DNA of 7,969 nt, taken from contig CAKUVB010000078.1 in the NCBI GenBank assembly GCA_934693215.1, positions 1-7,969 of the forward strand, given 5' to 3'. Made by a program: the position numbers and the translations under genes. The DNA is from an uncultured Candidatus Melainabacteria bacterium (GTDB taxonomy: Bacteria; Cyanobacteriota; Vampirovibrionia; Gastranaerophilales; Gastranaerophilaceae). Shown here piece after piece: positions 1-5,808 of this stretch; position 1 is the first letter of the stretch; each line of letters begins with the position of its first letter. The notes under the pieces were generated by a model that was not told the DNA's origin, made no database searches, and saw only the letters and a program-made list of their open reading frames with translations.

Positions 1-1
1 C

Positions 2-52
2 AAATTAGGACAGGAAATATATTTAGTACGAGGTACTGGATATAACAATTGA
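2..52 (+). CDS. 3' end of an unidentified upstream gene (partial)
   Basis: One forward frame stays open from the window edge to a TGA at 50-52 and would end a protein in KLGQEIYLVRGTGYNN. The other two forward frames hit stops early (TAG at 6-8; TAA at 43-45). The 16-nt gap to the next start, with that gene's ribosome binding site inside it, suggests a shared operon. Sixteen residues are too few to name a family, and the segment could be non-coding. Confidence 0.35.
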   Translation, partial: KLGQEIYLVRGTGYNN

Positions 53-68
53 AAAGGGGTATAAATAT

Positions 69-308
69 ATGGCAATAGGTGCAAGAGATTTTATTGACAA
101 ACTTTTGGTAGAAAAGTACGCACAAGAAAAAGTTGATAACCATGACAATCTGGAATCCAGAATTTCGCCAAACGAAGTTATGGACGTTATGAGTGTTGCA
201 TCTAATAACGCATTGAATTATCTTAAACTTTCACAAAAACTTGCTGTAGTATGTTATGCCGTAAATACTAAGGCTGCAAAATATGAGCCTGTCGCTTTGC
301 CTCAGTAG
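69..308 (+). CDS. small unknown protein, 79 aa
   Basis: ATG at 69 is preceded by AAGGGG at 54-59, nine bases upstream, a reasonable Shine-Dalgarno site. The 79-residue product looks soluble and mostly helical. A charged N-terminal third (RDFIDKLLVEKYAQEKVDNH) is followed by an alternating segment (NEVMDVMSVASNNALNYLKL), then a more hydrophobic stretch with the only cysteine (LAVVCYAVNTKAAKYEP). There is no signal peptide and no convincing membrane helix. It probably shares a transcript with the gene ending at 52 and is followed within 20 bases by a terminator-like hairpin. I considered RNA polymerase omega subunit because of its size and the ASNN...KYE pattern, but the conserved omega core (R-Y/F-x-L then A-R-R-A-R) is not visible. 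The function is unknown; that it is a real gene is fairly secure. Confidence 0.75.
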   Translation: MAIGARDFIDKLLVEKYAQEKVDNHDNLESRISPNEVMDVMSVASNNALNYLKLSQKLAVVCYAVNTKAAKYEPVALPQ

Positions 309-324
309 AGTATACTCCAAAAAG

Positions 325-350
325 AGTGTATACTATACACTAGCTTTTTT
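325..350. terminator. bidirectional terminator overlapping the mutase stop
   Basis: AGTGTATA at 325-332 and TATACACT at 334-341 are inverted around a single base, giving a usable 6-bp stem with a 5-nt loop. On the plus strand it runs into AGC plus six T (345-350). On the minus strand it runs into CTTTTT (complement of 319-324). It therefore suits both the 69-308 gene and the convergent phosphohexomutase, whose TAG stop (333-335) lies in the loop. A second partner, GAGTATACTC at 308-317, can pair with GTGTATACT at 327-335 as an alternative fold. The stem is AT-rich, so termination strength is uncertain. Confidence 0.6.
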
Positions 351-1823
351 GCCTGCGTTTATAAACTCGTTTAATTTGTTAACCATTACATCTCTGTAGA
401 TATCGCAATTAAGTTCTGATTTTGCTTCGAATCTTAATGTAAATACCGGTTCAGTGTTACTTTGACGAACAAGTGCAAAGCCCCCATCAAATACAATTCT
501 CATACCATCAAGAGTTATAATATCTTTTATTTCATCGCCAAAAGCATTTTTGTTTTCTCTAACAAATTTTTCAAATTCAGACAATACATTTTTCTTCAAT
601 TCGTTAGGGCATGGTAGTCTTAATTCTGGTGAAGAATGTACGGCATTGAATGGAGCAAGCAAATCTTCTATTACAAAATTCGGGTTTTGGATTTTTTGTT
701 TAGCAATAATTTCTATAATTCTGCAACCGGCATATATTGCATCATCAAATCCGTAGTATCTGTCTTTGAAGAAGGTATGTCCACTCATTTCACCGGCAAG
801 GATAGCACCTGTTTCTTTCATTTTGCCTTTTATATATCCATGACCTGTTTTACACATAACTGCATGTCCACCAAGCTTGTTGATAGTGTCGAATAGAACT
901 TGAGAACATTTTACTTCTGAAACAACAACAGGAGATATTCCTTTTTTCTTATAATGTTCGATAACGTCCATAGCATAAATTAGTAATAATTTATCTCCGG
1001 TTAAATGATTTCCTTCTGAGTCTACAATCCCAATTCTGTCACTATCGCCATCAAAAGCAATACCTATGTCAGCTTTTTCAGAAACAACTGCACGTTTCAA
1101 ATCTTCAAGGTTTTTAGGGTCACTAGGGTTTGGGTGGTGGTTAGGGAATCTGCCATCAGGAGTTGAGAATAGTTCAACAACTTTGCAACCCAAATCACGA
1201 TATAGTTGAGGTGCAACAATACCACCTGTCGCATTACCGCTATCAACAACAACTTTTATGTTGCCATGAATAAGCCTTGTTAAAGCTGAAAATTCGCCTT
1301 TCATTTCTTTTATATAATCAGGAATCAAATCATATTCTTTAAGTTCGCCCTCTTTTGTGATTGGTGATTTAATACGATATTCTGCTTCTGTCAAAGCTTT
1401 TACATCTTTGATTTGTTCTTCGTTTAGTGTTTGGTGTTCGTGAGTCATTTTTAAACCGTTATATTGGCTAGGGTTGTGGCTAGCAGTAACAATTAAAGCT
1501 CCAAGAACAGGGCGGTTGTTTGTTAAGAATTTAGGCATGCCGACAGCTTCTGAATAATAACCTAGTGGAGTTGGAGAAAGTCCCATATCAATGACGTTAG
1601 CCCCTATAGAACGAACCCCTTTTATTAGAGCCGAAGCAAGTGATGGAGAATGTGTTCTTGCATCACGACAAACAGTAATCCAAATATTTTCAGGAAGTTG
1701 ACCTGATTTGTTCATCACATATTTTACAAATCCTCTACCTGTGTAGTAAAAAAGTTCTTCTGTAATGTCTTCACCATAAATCCCTCTAATATCGTTTTTG
1801 CCGAATGCTGTTAAAGATAACAT
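333..1823 (-). CDS. manB: phosphomannomutase / phosphoglucomutase
   Basis: This encodes a 496-residue alpha-D-phosphohexomutase, which interconverts 6-phospho and 1-phospho forms of mannose or glucose in the cytoplasm to feed nucleotide-sugar synthesis (GDP-mannose, UDP-glucose). All four active-site signatures are visible: the phosphoserine loop TASHNP (Ser115), the metal loop DGDSDR (258-263), the sugar-specificity loop GEMSGH (344-349), and the C-terminal phosphate loop RQSNTEP (453-459). The length is full for the family. GEMSGH is the form common to PMM/PGM enzymes of the AlgC/ManB type rather than GlmM, but exact substrate preference cannot be read from sequence, so the symbol is approximate. 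The ATG at 1823 has a strong site, AGGAGA, five bases upstream. The gene diverges from a sugar ABC permease across 54 nt and converges with the 69-308 gene. No lesions are seen. Confidence 0.93.
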   Translation of the reverse strand: MLSLTAFGKNDIRGIYGEDITEELFYYTGRGFVKYVMNKSGQLPENIWITVCRDARTHSPSLASALIKGVRSIGANVIDMGLSPTPLGYYSEAVGMPKFLTNNRPVLGALIVTASHNPSQYNGLKMTHEHQTLNEEQIKDVKALTEAEYRIKSPITKEGELKEYDLIPDYIKEMKGEFSALTRLIHGNIKVVVDSGNATGGIVAPQLYRDLGCKVVELFSTPDGRFPNHHPNPSDPKNLEDLKRAVVSEKADIGIAFDGDSDRIGIVDSEGNHLTGDKLLLIYAMDVIEHYKKKGISPVVVSEVKCSQVLFDTINKLGGHAVMCKTGHGYIKGKMKETGAILAGEMSGHTFFKDRYYGFDDAIYAGCRIIEIIAKQKIQNPNFVIEDLLAPFNAVHSSPELRLPCPNELKKNVLSEFEKFVRENKNAFGDEIKDIITLDGMRIVFDGGFALVRQSNTEPVFTLRFEAKSELNCDIYRDVMVNKLNEFINAGKKASV

Positions 1824-1837
1824 ATTTTTCTCCTGTA

Positions 1838-1866
1838 TTTACCAAACTATCTCTTTTAAGTATAAT
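1838..1866 (+). promoter_or_regulatory. candidate promoter for the ABC permease
   Basis: TTTACC at 1838-1843 (4 of 6 consensus bases) is followed after 17 bases by a perfect TATAAT at 1861-1866. The predicted start is near 1873, only about five bases before the permease ATG at 1878. That leaves no room for a Shine-Dalgarno site, and none is seen. It overlaps the mutase promoter on the other strand, so the two polymerases would be expected to exclude each other. Confidence 0.45.
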
Positions 1867-1868
1867 TT

Positions 1869-1896
1869 AGTATAAATATGGCTAATTTTCAATCAA
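1869..1896 (-). promoter_or_regulatory. candidate promoter for the phosphohexomutase
   Basis: On the minus strand, TTGATT (complement of 1891-1896) lies 16 bases before TATACT (complement of 1869-1874), giving a predicted start near 1862 and a leader of about 40 nt carrying the AGGAGA site. A second TATACT lies at 1859-1864. The -35 falls inside the first codons of the divergent permease, so the two promoters overlap. Predicted by eye only. Confidence 0.4.
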
Positions 1897-2762
1897 ACAT
1901 TAATAAAAATGACGGATTAACTGCATTGATATTTATACTTCCTGCAGTTCTTGGAACATTGATATTTATTGTAATTCCGGTGTTTTTTTCGTTTAGTTTA
2001 AGCTTTGTGGATTGGGATTTGTTATCCCCTATGAAGTTTGTAGGTCTATCAAATTTCAAAGATGTGCTTACGGATTCTACGTTTGTACAAGTTTTGATAA
2101 ATACATTTGTGTTTGCAATAGCCTCGTCAGTCTTTGCAGTTATTATACCTTTGGTGCTGGCATGTATTTTGAATACAAAAATTAGAGGGAGTAATTTTTA
2201 TAAAACTGCTTATTTTTTACCTTTTATAACTCCAATGATAGTTATAGCGATTGTTTGGCAATGGGTGTTTGACCCTAATATAGGTTTGCTTAATCAAATT
2301 TTGCATACTCATATAAAATGGTTGTATGATGTTCGATTTGCCATGCCGGCATTGATTGCGGTTTCTGTTTGGAAATTGATTGGATATAATATGATAATAT
2401 TTTTATCGGGTTTATCTACAATTAATCAAGAGGTTTTAGAGGCTGCAAAAATAGATGGGGCAAATTCGTGGCAGGTGTTTAAAAATGTTACTGTTCCTTT
2501 GTTAAGTCCTACAATATTTTTTGTAATTGTAATAACTTCGATATCTTCGTTCCAAGTGTTTGATTTGATTTATGTTATGACACAGGGTGGCCCTGATAAT
2601 AGCACAATGGTTTTGGTGTATTCAATTTATAAATATGCTTTTGAGTATTTTGATGTTGGAAAAGCTAGTGCAATTGCGTATATTTTGTTTGCAATAATTT
2701 TTGTATTAGTGTTGTGTCAATGGAAACTTAGAAAGAAAATGGTTTATAATGAGGTTGAATAG
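1878..2762 (+). CDS. sugar ABC transporter permease (MalF/UgpA type)
   Basis: This is a 294-residue inner-membrane permease of the binding-protein-dependent carbohydrate (CUT1) importer class. About six membrane helices can be placed, near residues 15-37, 73-97, 107-130, 155-177, 205-227 and 262-282. The EAA loop that docks on the ATPase is clear: EAAKIDGANSWQVF from residue 188, followed by VPLLSP. The TQGGP motif near 235 is also typical of this subfamily. The N-terminus is the short MalF/UgpA/LacF form, which normally pairs with a MalG/UgpE-like permease, a periplasmic or lipid-anchored binding protein and an MsmX/UgpC-type ATPase. None of these is adjacent: rplS follows after 116 nt. The substrate is unknown, perhaps an oligosaccharide or glycerol-3-phosphate. 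No ribosome binding site precedes the ATG, but no other in-frame ATG fits the family start, and the upstream TATAAT suggests a leaderless message. Confidence 0.9.
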   Translation: MANFQSNINKNDGLTALIFILPAVLGTLIFIVIPVFFSFSLSFVDWDLLSPMKFVGLSNFKDVLTDSTFVQVLINTFVFAIASSVFAVIIPLVLACILNTKIRGSNFYKTAYFLPFITPMIVIAIVWQWVFDPNIGLLNQILHTHIKWLYDVRFAMPALIAVSVWKLIGYNMIIFLSGLSTINQEVLEAAKIDGANSWQVFKNVTVPLLSPTIFFVIVITSISSFQVFDLIYVMTQGGPDNSTMVLVYSIYKYAFEYFDVGKASAIAYILFAIIFVLVLCQWKLRKKMVYNEVE

Positions 2763-2810
2763 TATACAAAACTTAAACAACTACTTGAAATTCTTTTATC
2801 TTTTGTATAC
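2762..2810. repeat. 10-bp perfect inverted repeat after the permease
   Basis: GTATACAAAA at 2762-2771 is exactly inverted as TTTTGTATAC at 2801-2810, with 29 bases between. The left arm begins at the last base of the permease stop codon; the right arm overlaps the predicted -10 of the rplS promoter. No T-run follows the right arm, so it does not look like a simple terminator. It could fold at the end of the permease message or bind a regulator; neither is shown. Confidence 0.5.
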
Positions 2811-2813
2811 GAT
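2785..2813 (+). promoter_or_regulatory. candidate rplS-rbgA promoter
   Basis: TTGAAA at 2785-2790 and TACGAT at 2808-2813 are spaced by 17 bases (5 of 6 and 4 of 6 consensus bases). Transcription would begin near 2820, giving a leader of about 60 nt that starts almost at the hairpin at 2821-2837 and carries the rplS ribosome binding site. This would separate ribosomal protein expression from that of the permease. Confidence 0.4.
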
Positions 2814-2820
2814 TGAAATG

Positions 2821-2846
2821 AGCGATGTGGACTCGCTTTAATTTTT
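2821..2846 (+). terminator. hairpin plus T-run before rplS (terminator or leader)
   Basis: AGCGA (2821-2825) and TCGCT (2833-2837) form a 5-bp stem around the loop TGTGGAC, followed by TTAATTTTT up to 2846. In form it is a weak intrinsic terminator, which could end the permease transcript. Because a promoter appears to lie just upstream, it might instead sit at the 5' end of the rplS leader. L19 leaders with autoregulatory structures are described in other phyla, but I see no match to a known one. Confidence 0.4.
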
Positions 2847-2878
2847 GTACTAGACAATGAATATAAAGGAATAGCAAA

Positions 2879-3232
2879 ATGAATCCTATAATCAAAGAAT
2901 TAGAAGAACAATATAAGAAAAGTGATATTCCTGCAATCAATCCTGGTGATACAGTAAAAGTATTCGTAAGAATTGTTGAAGGAAACAAAGAAAGAATTCA
3001 GGCTTTTGAAGGTACTGTAATTAAAGAACATGGTTCTGGTATCAACAAAACAATAACAGTAAGAAAAATATTCCAAGGTATTGGGGTAGAAAGAGTATTC
3101 TTACTAAACTCTCCAAGAATTGACAAAATTACAGTTCTTAGAAAAGGTGATGTAAGACGTTCTAAATTGTATTATTTAAGAGAACGTTCTGGTAAAGCTA
3201 CACGTATTAGAGAAAAAATTGAAAAAAGATAA
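2879..3232 (+). CDS. rplS: 50S ribosomal protein L19
   Basis: The 117-residue product is a full-length bL19, a protein at the 30S-50S interface of the large subunit. Family hallmarks are the N-terminal helix with PAINPGDTVKVFVRIVEGNK, the strand QAFEGTVI, the block VRKIFQGIGVERVF and the basic C-terminal motif RRSKLYYLRERSGKATRI. AAAGGA at 2865-2870, eight bases before the ATG, is a good ribosome binding site. The last 14 bases overlap the rbgA start, indicating co-transcription and probably translational coupling. The rplS-rbgA order matches the Bacillus subtilis arrangement. The upstream partners common there (rpsP, rimM, trmD) are absent here, where a sugar permease precedes instead. Confidence 0.98.
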   Translation: MNPIIKELEEQYKKSDIPAINPGDTVKVFVRIVEGNKERIQAFEGTVIKEHGSGINKTITVRKIFQGIGVERVFLLNSPRIDKITVLRKGDVRRSKLYYLRERSGKATRIREKIEKR

Positions 3233-4070
3233 GTTACATATTCATTGGTATCCGGGACATATTGCGAAAGCTGAAAGAGCCCTTAAAGAGAAATTGAATC
3301 TCGTAGATGTGGTTATTGAAGTTTTAGATGCTCGAATCCCAATAAGTAGTAGTTATAATGACATAAAGAAGCTTTTGGGTGATAAACCAAGGCTTCTTTT
3401 GTTAAATAAATCTGATTTGGTTGATAGGGAAGAACTAAAGAGTTGGGTAAAAAAATTGGCAGAGGAAACAAATTGTCCGGTTCTCTCTGTTGATACAAAA
3501 TCGTTTAAGTGTGTTCCACAAATAGAAAAAATAGTACAAAAATTAAGTGAACCAAGAATTCAGGCAATTATGGCGAAAGGGTTGTTAAGACGTCCGGCAA
3601 GAGTCGTAGTTGTAGGACTTCCAAATGTTGGTAAATCAAGTATAATCAACAAATTAACGAAATCTTCAAAAACAAAAGTTGGTGCAAAGGCTGGTGTAAC
3701 TCGTCAACAACAATGGGTAAGAATTAATCCTAATATAGATTTGTTGGATACTCCGGGGATTATTCCAATGAAACAAGATGACCAAATGAAAGCTAAAAAG
3801 TTGGCATTTGTAAATTCTGTTTCTGAAAATGCTTATTCTGTTGAGCTTGTAGCAAAAGAATTATTGGATTTAGTTTCTCAAAATGAGAAGTATGCACAGA
3901 TTTTTAAAGATTATTATGGTGTTGAAAATTTAACTGTAGAAGATATTGCGATAAAACGAAATTGGTTGCGAAATTCTGCTGAACCTGATACAGAACGATG
4001 TGCAGGTTATGTTATGAAGGATTTTCGTGACGGCAAAATAGGTAAGTTTATTTTGGATTGTTATGAATAG
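3219..4070 (+). CDS. rbgA: ribosome biogenesis GTPase RbgA/YlqF
   Basis: This 283-residue protein is a circularly permuted GTPase that promotes late 50S assembly (YlqF/RbgA in Bacillus subtilis). The permuted motif order is explicit: G4 NKSD at 63-66, then G1 GLPNVGKSS at 133-141, G2 around Thr161 (AGVTRQQQW) and G3 DTPG at 177-180. The diagnostic N-terminus HWYPGHIAKAE and a C-terminal helical domain (200-283) are present, and the length is normal. The start is TTG at 3219, inside the rplS 3' end in another frame. Starting there preserves the conserved WYPGH block just inside the protein, and there is no ATG nearby. Only a weak AGAG-type site precedes it, so translation probably depends on ribosomes finishing rplS. 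A GTPase that handles 50S maturation coupled to a 50S protein is functionally coherent. Confidence 0.96.
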   Translation: MKKDKLHIHWYPGHIAKAERALKEKLNLVDVVIEVLDARIPISSSYNDIKKLLGDKPRLLLLNKSDLVDREELKSWVKKLAEETNCPVLSVDTKSFKCVPQIEKIVQKLSEPRIQAIMAKGLLRRPARVVVVGLPNVGKSSIINKLTKSSKTKVGAKAGVTRQQQWVRINPNIDLLDTPGIIPMKQDDQMKAKKLAFVNSVSENAYSVELVAKELLDLVSQNEKYAQIFKDYYGVENLTVEDIAIKRNWLRNSAEPDTERCAGYVMKDFRDGKIGKFILDCYE

Positions 4071-4085
4071 TGATGGGGTTTTGTC

Positions 4086-4212
4086 TGTCATTATGAGCGT
4101 TAGCGAAGTGATTCAGAATGCTCTTATGTCATTCAGAGGACGAAGTCCGAAGAATCTCAAATAAAGCAAACTTCAAACCTTGTTAGAGATCTTTTGCTTC
4201 TCTCAAGATGAT
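4086..4212. repeat. REP/MITE-like cluster of hairpin units
   Basis: Three related segments lie just after rbgA. Unit 1 starts with TGTCATTATGAGCG at 4086 and runs to about 4120. Unit 2 (4127-4158) reads TGTCATTCAGAGGACGAAG, continues TCCGAAGAATCTC, and has an internal hairpin GGAC-GAA-GTCC at 4138-4148. Unit 3 (about 4186-4212) is the same type inverted, its complement beginning CATCATCTTGAGAGAAGC. From memory, sequences of the form GTCATTCTGAG...GAAGAATCTC are dispersed repeats in many bacterial genomes. The opposed units 2 and 3 give an overall palindromic element. Whether it is repeated elsewhere in this genome cannot be seen here. It could also act as a 3' structure for the rbgA message, where no classical terminator is visible. 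Confidence 0.6.
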
Positions 4213-4289
4213 GCAAAGGATTCTTTCTTAGTAACTTAATGACTTAATTTTATCACTTTTTTGAATTGTAACTAAATATTAAGATGGAT

Positions 4290-4316
4290 TTAACAAGGCT
4301 AAAATCGAGTTATAAT
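4290..4316 (+). promoter_or_regulatory. candidate promoter for the 86-aa gene
   Basis: TTAACA at 4290-4295 (5 of 6) is followed after a short 15-base spacer by a perfect TATAAT at 4311-4316. Transcription would start near 4323, inside the GATAT array, giving a leader of about 110 nt to the ATG at 4434. A second TATAAT at 4409-4414 has no convincing -35, and if used would start transcription close to that same ATG. The GATAT array itself also supplies TATGAT hexamers. Confidence 0.35.
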
Positions 4317-4320
4317 GCTC

Positions 4321-4357
4321 GATATGATATGATATGATATGATATGACGGGACGGGG
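4321..4357. repeat. pentanucleotide tandem repeat (GATAT)5 then GACGG x2
   Basis: Five exact copies of GATAT occupy 4321-4345, followed by GACGGGACGGGG at 4346-4357, two copies of a GC-rich pentamer related to the first. The array creates four overlapping TATGAT hexamers, each one base from the TATAAT consensus, at 5-bp steps from 4323. It begins five bases after a TATAAT box and lies upstream of the 4434-4694 gene, so copy-number change would alter the promoter or leader rather than a reading frame. Confidence 0.85.
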
Positions 4358-4433
4358 CAAATTTGTATAACTTTGTGTTTTATTAATAGTATAGATTAAT
4401 TAATAAAATATAATAATGGAAAGGGAAAGAAAA

Positions 4434-4694
4434 ATGTCAGGAGTTAATTCAGTTGGAGTTGGACAACCAAATAATGTAAATGTAGGAAAGTCTGCACCAA
4501 AAACAGAAAACGAAGCAAAAACTCCTTCTTCTACAGAAGGATATGAACCTAAAAAAGAGCTTATGTCAAAAGAAGAAGCAAAAGCACTTACAACATTAGG
4601 TTTAATGCAACTAGGAAATCCAAATATATACACTATTGCTAATGCTCCTAAATATCAAGAGGCATACAATACAATGAAGGAAAATAATAAATAA
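4434..4694 (+). CDS. small unknown protein, 86 aa, disordered N-terminus
   Basis: I place the start at ATG 4434 because AAAGGG at 4420-4425 lies eight bases before it. An in-frame ATG at 4416 has only AT-rich sequence upstream. The product begins MSGVNSVGVGQPNNVNVG and stays low in complexity, rich in Gly, Asn, Ser, Lys and Glu, to about residue 40, which suggests disorder. The second half looks folded and helical: MSKEEAKALTTLGLMQLGNP, then NIYTIANAPKYQEAYNTM. There are no cysteines, no signal peptide and no membrane segment. It is flanked by a tandem repeat upstream and a strong terminator 14 bases downstream, so it is probably a single-gene transcript. I do not recognise the family. N-terminal Gly/Asn/Val-rich starts of this kind occur in small secreted or surface-associated proteins, but that is only a loose resemblance. 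Confidence 0.75.
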   Translation: MSGVNSVGVGQPNNVNVGKSAPKTENEAKTPSSTEGYEPKKELMSKEEAKALTTLGLMQLGNPNIYTIANAPKYQEAYNTMKENNK

Positions 4695-4707
4695 TATAAA
4701 AAAAAGA

Positions 4708-4759
4708 AAATAATAAAACATCAAGGGTAATATAATTTATCCTTGATGTTTTATTATTT
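4708..4759. terminator. strong bidirectional terminator, 19-bp perfect stem
   Basis: Bases 4708-4726 pair without mismatch with 4741-4759 around a 14-nt loop (4727-4740). The stem core is ACATCAAGG / CCTTGATGT, and the outer arms are A/T-only. Plus-strand transcripts end in TTTTATTATTTA; minus-strand transcripts run into a long T-rich stretch (complement of 4698-4710). It ends both the 86-aa gene (stop at 4694) and convergent tsaD (stop at 4771). Confidence 0.9.
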
Positions 4760-4770
4760 ATAAATTTGCC

Positions 4771-5802
4771 CTACTTGCATCTTGAAAAAGCTTCTACATC
4801 AATATCATCAAATGTATTATCAAAGAAAAAGGCTGAAGATGCGACCATTGAAGCATTATCAGTGCAATATTTCATTACAGGGGCGTTCACTCTATAGCCT
4901 TCTTTTTCAAGTTCAAAAACTTTTCTTCTAATCTCAGAGTTTGCAGCTACTCCACCGGCTATAACAACTTGTTTATATCCTTTTACTTCAAGTGCATGTT
5001 TAACTTTTTTGATTAAAGTTTCAGAAACACACTCTTGGAAACTTGCACATATATCAGCAGTAGGAAGTTCTTTTCCGTCAAAAGATTTTACAAGTCTTGA
5101 AGTTGCGGTTTTTAAACCACTAAAGCTAAAATCAAATTCTCCTACTTTAGCCTCAGGTAGTTTAAACGCATAAGGATTACCTTCTTGAGCCATTTTGTCT
5201 AATCTAGGACCTCCAGGGTAAGGTAGACCTATCAATCTTGCGACTTTATCATAAGCTTCTCCAACTGCATCATCAATCGTTTCTCCGATGATTTCTAATT
5301 CGGAATATGATTTCACATCTATTAATTGAGTGTGTCCACCACTTACCAACAATGCGATAAACGGAGGTTTTAAGTCTGTATCAATAAAGTTCGCACTAAT
5401 ATGTGCATTTAAATGGTTTACCCCAATAAAAGGTTTGTCATGAACAAGTGCTAGAGTTTTTGTTGCGTTTAATCCAACAAGTAAACACCCAACCAATCCA
5501 GGACCGACAGTACCCGCAAAAGCTGACATATCATCAGGAGTTAAGCCGGAATCAATAAAAGTTTTATCAATAACAACATTTATTGCCTCTAAATGTTCTC
5601 TTGCTGCAATCTCAGGAATTACACCCCCATATTGTTCGTGTGTTTTTATTTGAGATGCAACGGTGTTTGCGATTACTTTTCTGCCACCTTGAACAATAGC
5701 ACAAGCAGTTTCGTCACAACTTGATTCTATTGCCATAATATAACTGTTTTCATCTAATGTTACAGTAGTGTTACTAAATAATGTATTTTTAACCTTGTTC
5801 AT
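4771..5802 (-). CDS. tsaD: tRNA t6A37 threonylcarbamoyltransferase TsaD
   Basis: TsaD transfers the threonylcarbamoyl group from threonylcarbamoyl-AMP to A37 of ANN-decoding tRNAs, working in the cytoplasm with TsaB and TsaE. The ASKHA-fold signatures are all present: IESSCDETA near the N-terminus, the metal-binding NHLNAHI, LVSGGHTQL, GETIDDAVGEAYDKVARLIG with PGGPRLD, the FSFSGLKTA loop, VVIAGGVAANSEIR, and the final metal aspartate in CTDNASM. I choose ATG 5802 (343 aa). A later ATG at 5736 would cut into the first beta strand (YIMAIESSCDET aligns with the usual YVLGIETSCDET). A TTG at 5820 would add six residues and lie upstream of the predicted transcription start. About 20 extra residues precede the core. 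No Shine-Dalgarno site is visible. The gene diverges from obgE and ends at a strong terminator. Confidence 0.96.
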   Translation of the reverse strand: MNKVKNTLFSNTTVTLDENSYIMAIESSCDETACAIVQGGRKVIANTVASQIKTHEQYGGVIPEIAAREHLEAINVVIDKTFIDSGLTPDDMSAFAGTVGPGLVGCLLVGLNATKTLALVHDKPFIGVNHLNAHISANFIDTDLKPPFIALLVSGGHTQLIDVKSYSELEIIGETIDDAVGEAYDKVARLIGLPYPGGPRLDKMAQEGNPYAFKLPEAKVGEFDFSFSGLKTATSRLVKSFDGKELPTADICASFQECVSETLIKKVKHALEVKGYKQVVIAGGVAANSEIRRKVFELEKEGYRVNAPVMKYCTDNASMVASSAFFFDNTFDDIDVEAFSRCK

Positions 5803-5808
5803 AGTACC

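Noticed and set aside
550..896. Plus-strand frames inside the phosphohexomutase
   Set aside because: They are antisense to a complete, motif-verified gene and lack ribosome binding sites.
4086..4357. CRISPR array in the rbgA downstream region
   Set aside because: The repeated units are few, of unequal spacing and partly inverted, and the GATAT units have no spacers. No cas gene is present.
4416..4433. Upstream ATG at 4416 as the start of the 86-aa protein
   Set aside because: Only AT-rich sequence precedes it. The purine-rich AAAGGG is correctly spaced for the ATG at 4434, and the six extra codons (MERERK) are just that ribosome binding site read as protein.
4400..4633. Minus-strand 77-codon frame opposite the 86-aa gene
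   Set aside because: The plus-strand frame has the ribosome binding site and a terminator in the right place. The minus frame has no supporting signal.
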